This document shows positions 12,662 through 13,933 of a DNA stretch of 13,933 nt, piece after piece (the first letter of the stretch is position 1; each line of letters starts with the position of its first letter). The stretch covers positions 1 to 13,933 of the forward strand of contig QHMQ01000042.1 of the NCBI GenBank assembly GCA_003217835.1, written 5' to 3'. The position numbers were made by a program, and so were the translations under genes. The notes below the pieces were generated by a model. It was not told the DNA's origin. It saw only the letters and a list, made by a program, of their open reading frames with translations, and searched no databases. Source of the DNA: Verrucomicrobiota bacterium. Its GTDB lineage: Bacteria > Verrucomicrobiota > Verrucomicrobiia > Chthoniobacterales > UBA10450.

Positions 12662-13933
12662 ATGGAGAATCCCCCGACGGAAACGCCGCGCGTCGTGATA
12701 ATCGGAGCGGGCTTTGGCGGGCTCGAGGCGGCGAAAAAGTTCGGCGGTAAAAATGTGCGGGTAACCGTGATCGACCGCACGAACTATCACCTTTTTCAAC
12801 CGCTGCTCTATCAAGTCGCAACGGCAGCGCTTTCGCCGGCCGACATCGCTGCGCCGGTGCGCGCGGTCTTGAGCAAATGCAGGAACATCGAGGTGATGCT
12901 CGCGGAAGTGCAATCAGTGGACGTTGATGCAAAAAAAATAAAGACAACCGATGCGGAAATCGCTTACGACTTCCTCATCGTCGCCACTGGCGCCCGGCAC
13001 TCATATTTTGGACACAACGAGTGGGAGAAATTGGCGCCCGGGCTGAAAAGTCTGGAGGACGCAATCGAGCTGCGGCGCCGTCTGCTCCTGGCATTCGAGT
13101 ACGCGGAAAAAATCACGGACGAGGCCGCTCGCAAGGCAGCGATGACTTTCGTAATCATTGGCGGTGGTCCAACTGGTGTGGAAATGGCCGGGGCGATCGC
13201 GGAGATCGCGCGTTATACGCTCGCGAAGGATTTTCGGCATATCGATCCGTCGCAGGCCCGCGTGGTTCTCATCGAAGGCGACCCGCGTCTGCTGGCTGCC
13301 TTTCCAGAAGATTTATCCGCGAGCGCGATGAAACAACTTGTCGCCCTTGGCGTGGAAGTGCGGACGGGCGCCCGCGCCACCAATCTCACTGAAACCGGAC
13401 TGCAAGTGGGCGACGAATTTATTCCGTGTCGCGTGAAAATCTGGGCGGCAGGTAACACTGCTTCGTTTGTTGGCAAAACACTCGGCGTGCCGGTCGACCG
13501 AGTCGGCCGCGTCATGGTCAACGACAATCTTAGCATTCCCGGACATCCGGAAGTCCAGGTGATTGGAGACCTCGCGAATTTTTCTCATCAAACTGGGCAG
13601 TCGTTGCCGGGCGTGTCACCGGTCGCCATGCAGCAGGGCCGCCACGCCGCCCGAAACATTCTCAGGATGATCGCCAACCGCAAACCAAAGCGATTCCGGT
13701 ACTGGGACAAGGGAAGCATGGCCACGATCGGACGGAATAAGGCGGTCGCGGATTTGAATTTTGTGCATCTGAGCGGACTTCCAGCCTGGCTCGTCTGGTT
13801 GTTTGTGCACATCATTTTCCTAGTTGGCTTCCGCAATCGACTCGCAGTGCTCTTCCAGTGGGCGTGGGCATATTTCACATTCAATGCGGGCGCGCGATTG
13901 ATCACCCGAAATTTTCAGTCGGAGACACGCCCC
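12662..13933 (+). CDS. ndh: Type II NADH dehydrogenase (runs off the right edge)
   Basis: From the ATG at 12662 the frame stays open for 424 codons to the window end. NDH-2 enzymes number about 400-460 residues, so little is missing. The FAD-binding dinucleotide motif VVIIGAGFGG (11-20) is followed by NYHLFQPLLYQVAT, a signature of the family. The NADH-binding motif is VIIGGGPTGVEMAGA (164-178), and VIGDLANF (300-307) is the second FAD contact. The C-terminal part has hydrophobic or amphipathic stretches, for example WLVWLFVHIIFLVGF, that anchor it to the inner face of the membrane. It oxidises NADH and reduces quinone without pumping protons. A weak GGAA lies about 12 nt before the ATG. It is divergent from rpmI across about 138 bp. 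Confidence 0.93.
   Translation, partial: MENPPTETPRVVIIGAGFGGLEAAKKFGGKNVRVTVIDRTNYHLFQPLLYQVATAALSPADIAAPVRAVLSKCRNIEVMLAEVQSVDVDAKKIKTTDAEIAYDFLIVATGARHSYFGHNEWEKLAPGLKSLEDAIELRRRLLLAFEYAEKITDEAARKAAMTFVIIGGGPTGVEMAGAIAEIARYTLAKDFRHIDPSQARVVLIEGDPRLLAAFPEDLSASAMKQLVALGVEVRTGARATNLTETGLQVGDEFIPCRVKIWAAGNTASFVGKTLGVPVDRVGRVMVNDNLSIPGHPEVQVIGDLANFSHQTGQSLPGVSPVAMQQGRHAARNILRMIANRKPKRFRYWDKGSMATIGRNKAVADLNFVHLSGLPAWLVWLFVHIIFLVGFRNRLAVLFQWAWAYFTFNAGARLITRNFQSETRP

Noticed and set aside
12231..12947. 238-codon minus-strand open frame
   Set aside because: It overlaps rpmI in another frame and is antisense to ndh; low-complexity Arg/Pro/Ala composition.

Overview
The window looks like chromosomal core-genome DNA of a moderately GC-rich, free-living bacterium. 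My best guess is the phylum Verrucomicrobiota, possibly a soil Spartobacteria/Chthoniobacterales lineage. This rests on the flavour of the proteins, weak or absent Shine-Dalgarno sequences, frequent GTG starts and small phylum-style hypothetical proteins, not on a database search. There is no sign of phage, transposon, CRISPR array, tRNA or rRNA.

Layout, left to right. A HAD-type phosphatase runs off the left edge (minus) and is divergent from a small coiled-coil protein gene (plus). A three-histidine-box fatty acid desaturase (minus) follows, convergent with the coiled-coil gene and divergent from the main plus-strand information-processing block. That block is prs (PRPP synthase), rplY (bL25/CTC), pth (peptidyl-tRNA hydrolase), rpsF (bS6), ssb, dprA and a type IA topoisomerase of the TopB/topoisomerase III kind. 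Several joints are tight: prs and rplY overlap by 29 nt, and pth and rpsF by 4 nt (ATGA). Between ssb and dprA lies a 110-nt spacer with mutually exclusive hairpins.

Next come an EamA/DMT-family permease (minus), nrdR (plus) and an overlapping gene of unknown function whose N-terminal half looks to me like a diverged ATP-cone, then a HIT-family hydrolase (plus). A small conserved-looking hypothetical gene and a complete small SRP RNA gene (ffs) lie on the minus strand. The SRP RNA is hidden under a spurious 86-codon ORF. A tiny putative lipoprotein gene (plus), a stand-alone rpmI (bL35, GTG start, minus) and a type II NADH dehydrogenase that runs off the right edge (plus) complete the window.

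Functionally the window joins nucleotide supply and control (prs, nrdR), translation (rplY, pth, rpsF, rpmI), protein targeting (SRP RNA), single-strand DNA handling (ssb, dprA, topB) and membrane or energy metabolism (desaturase, ndh). The least explained items are the nrdR-overlapping ATP-cone-like gene, the ssb-dprA hairpin element, rpmI without rplT, and rpsF-ssb without rpsR-rplI.
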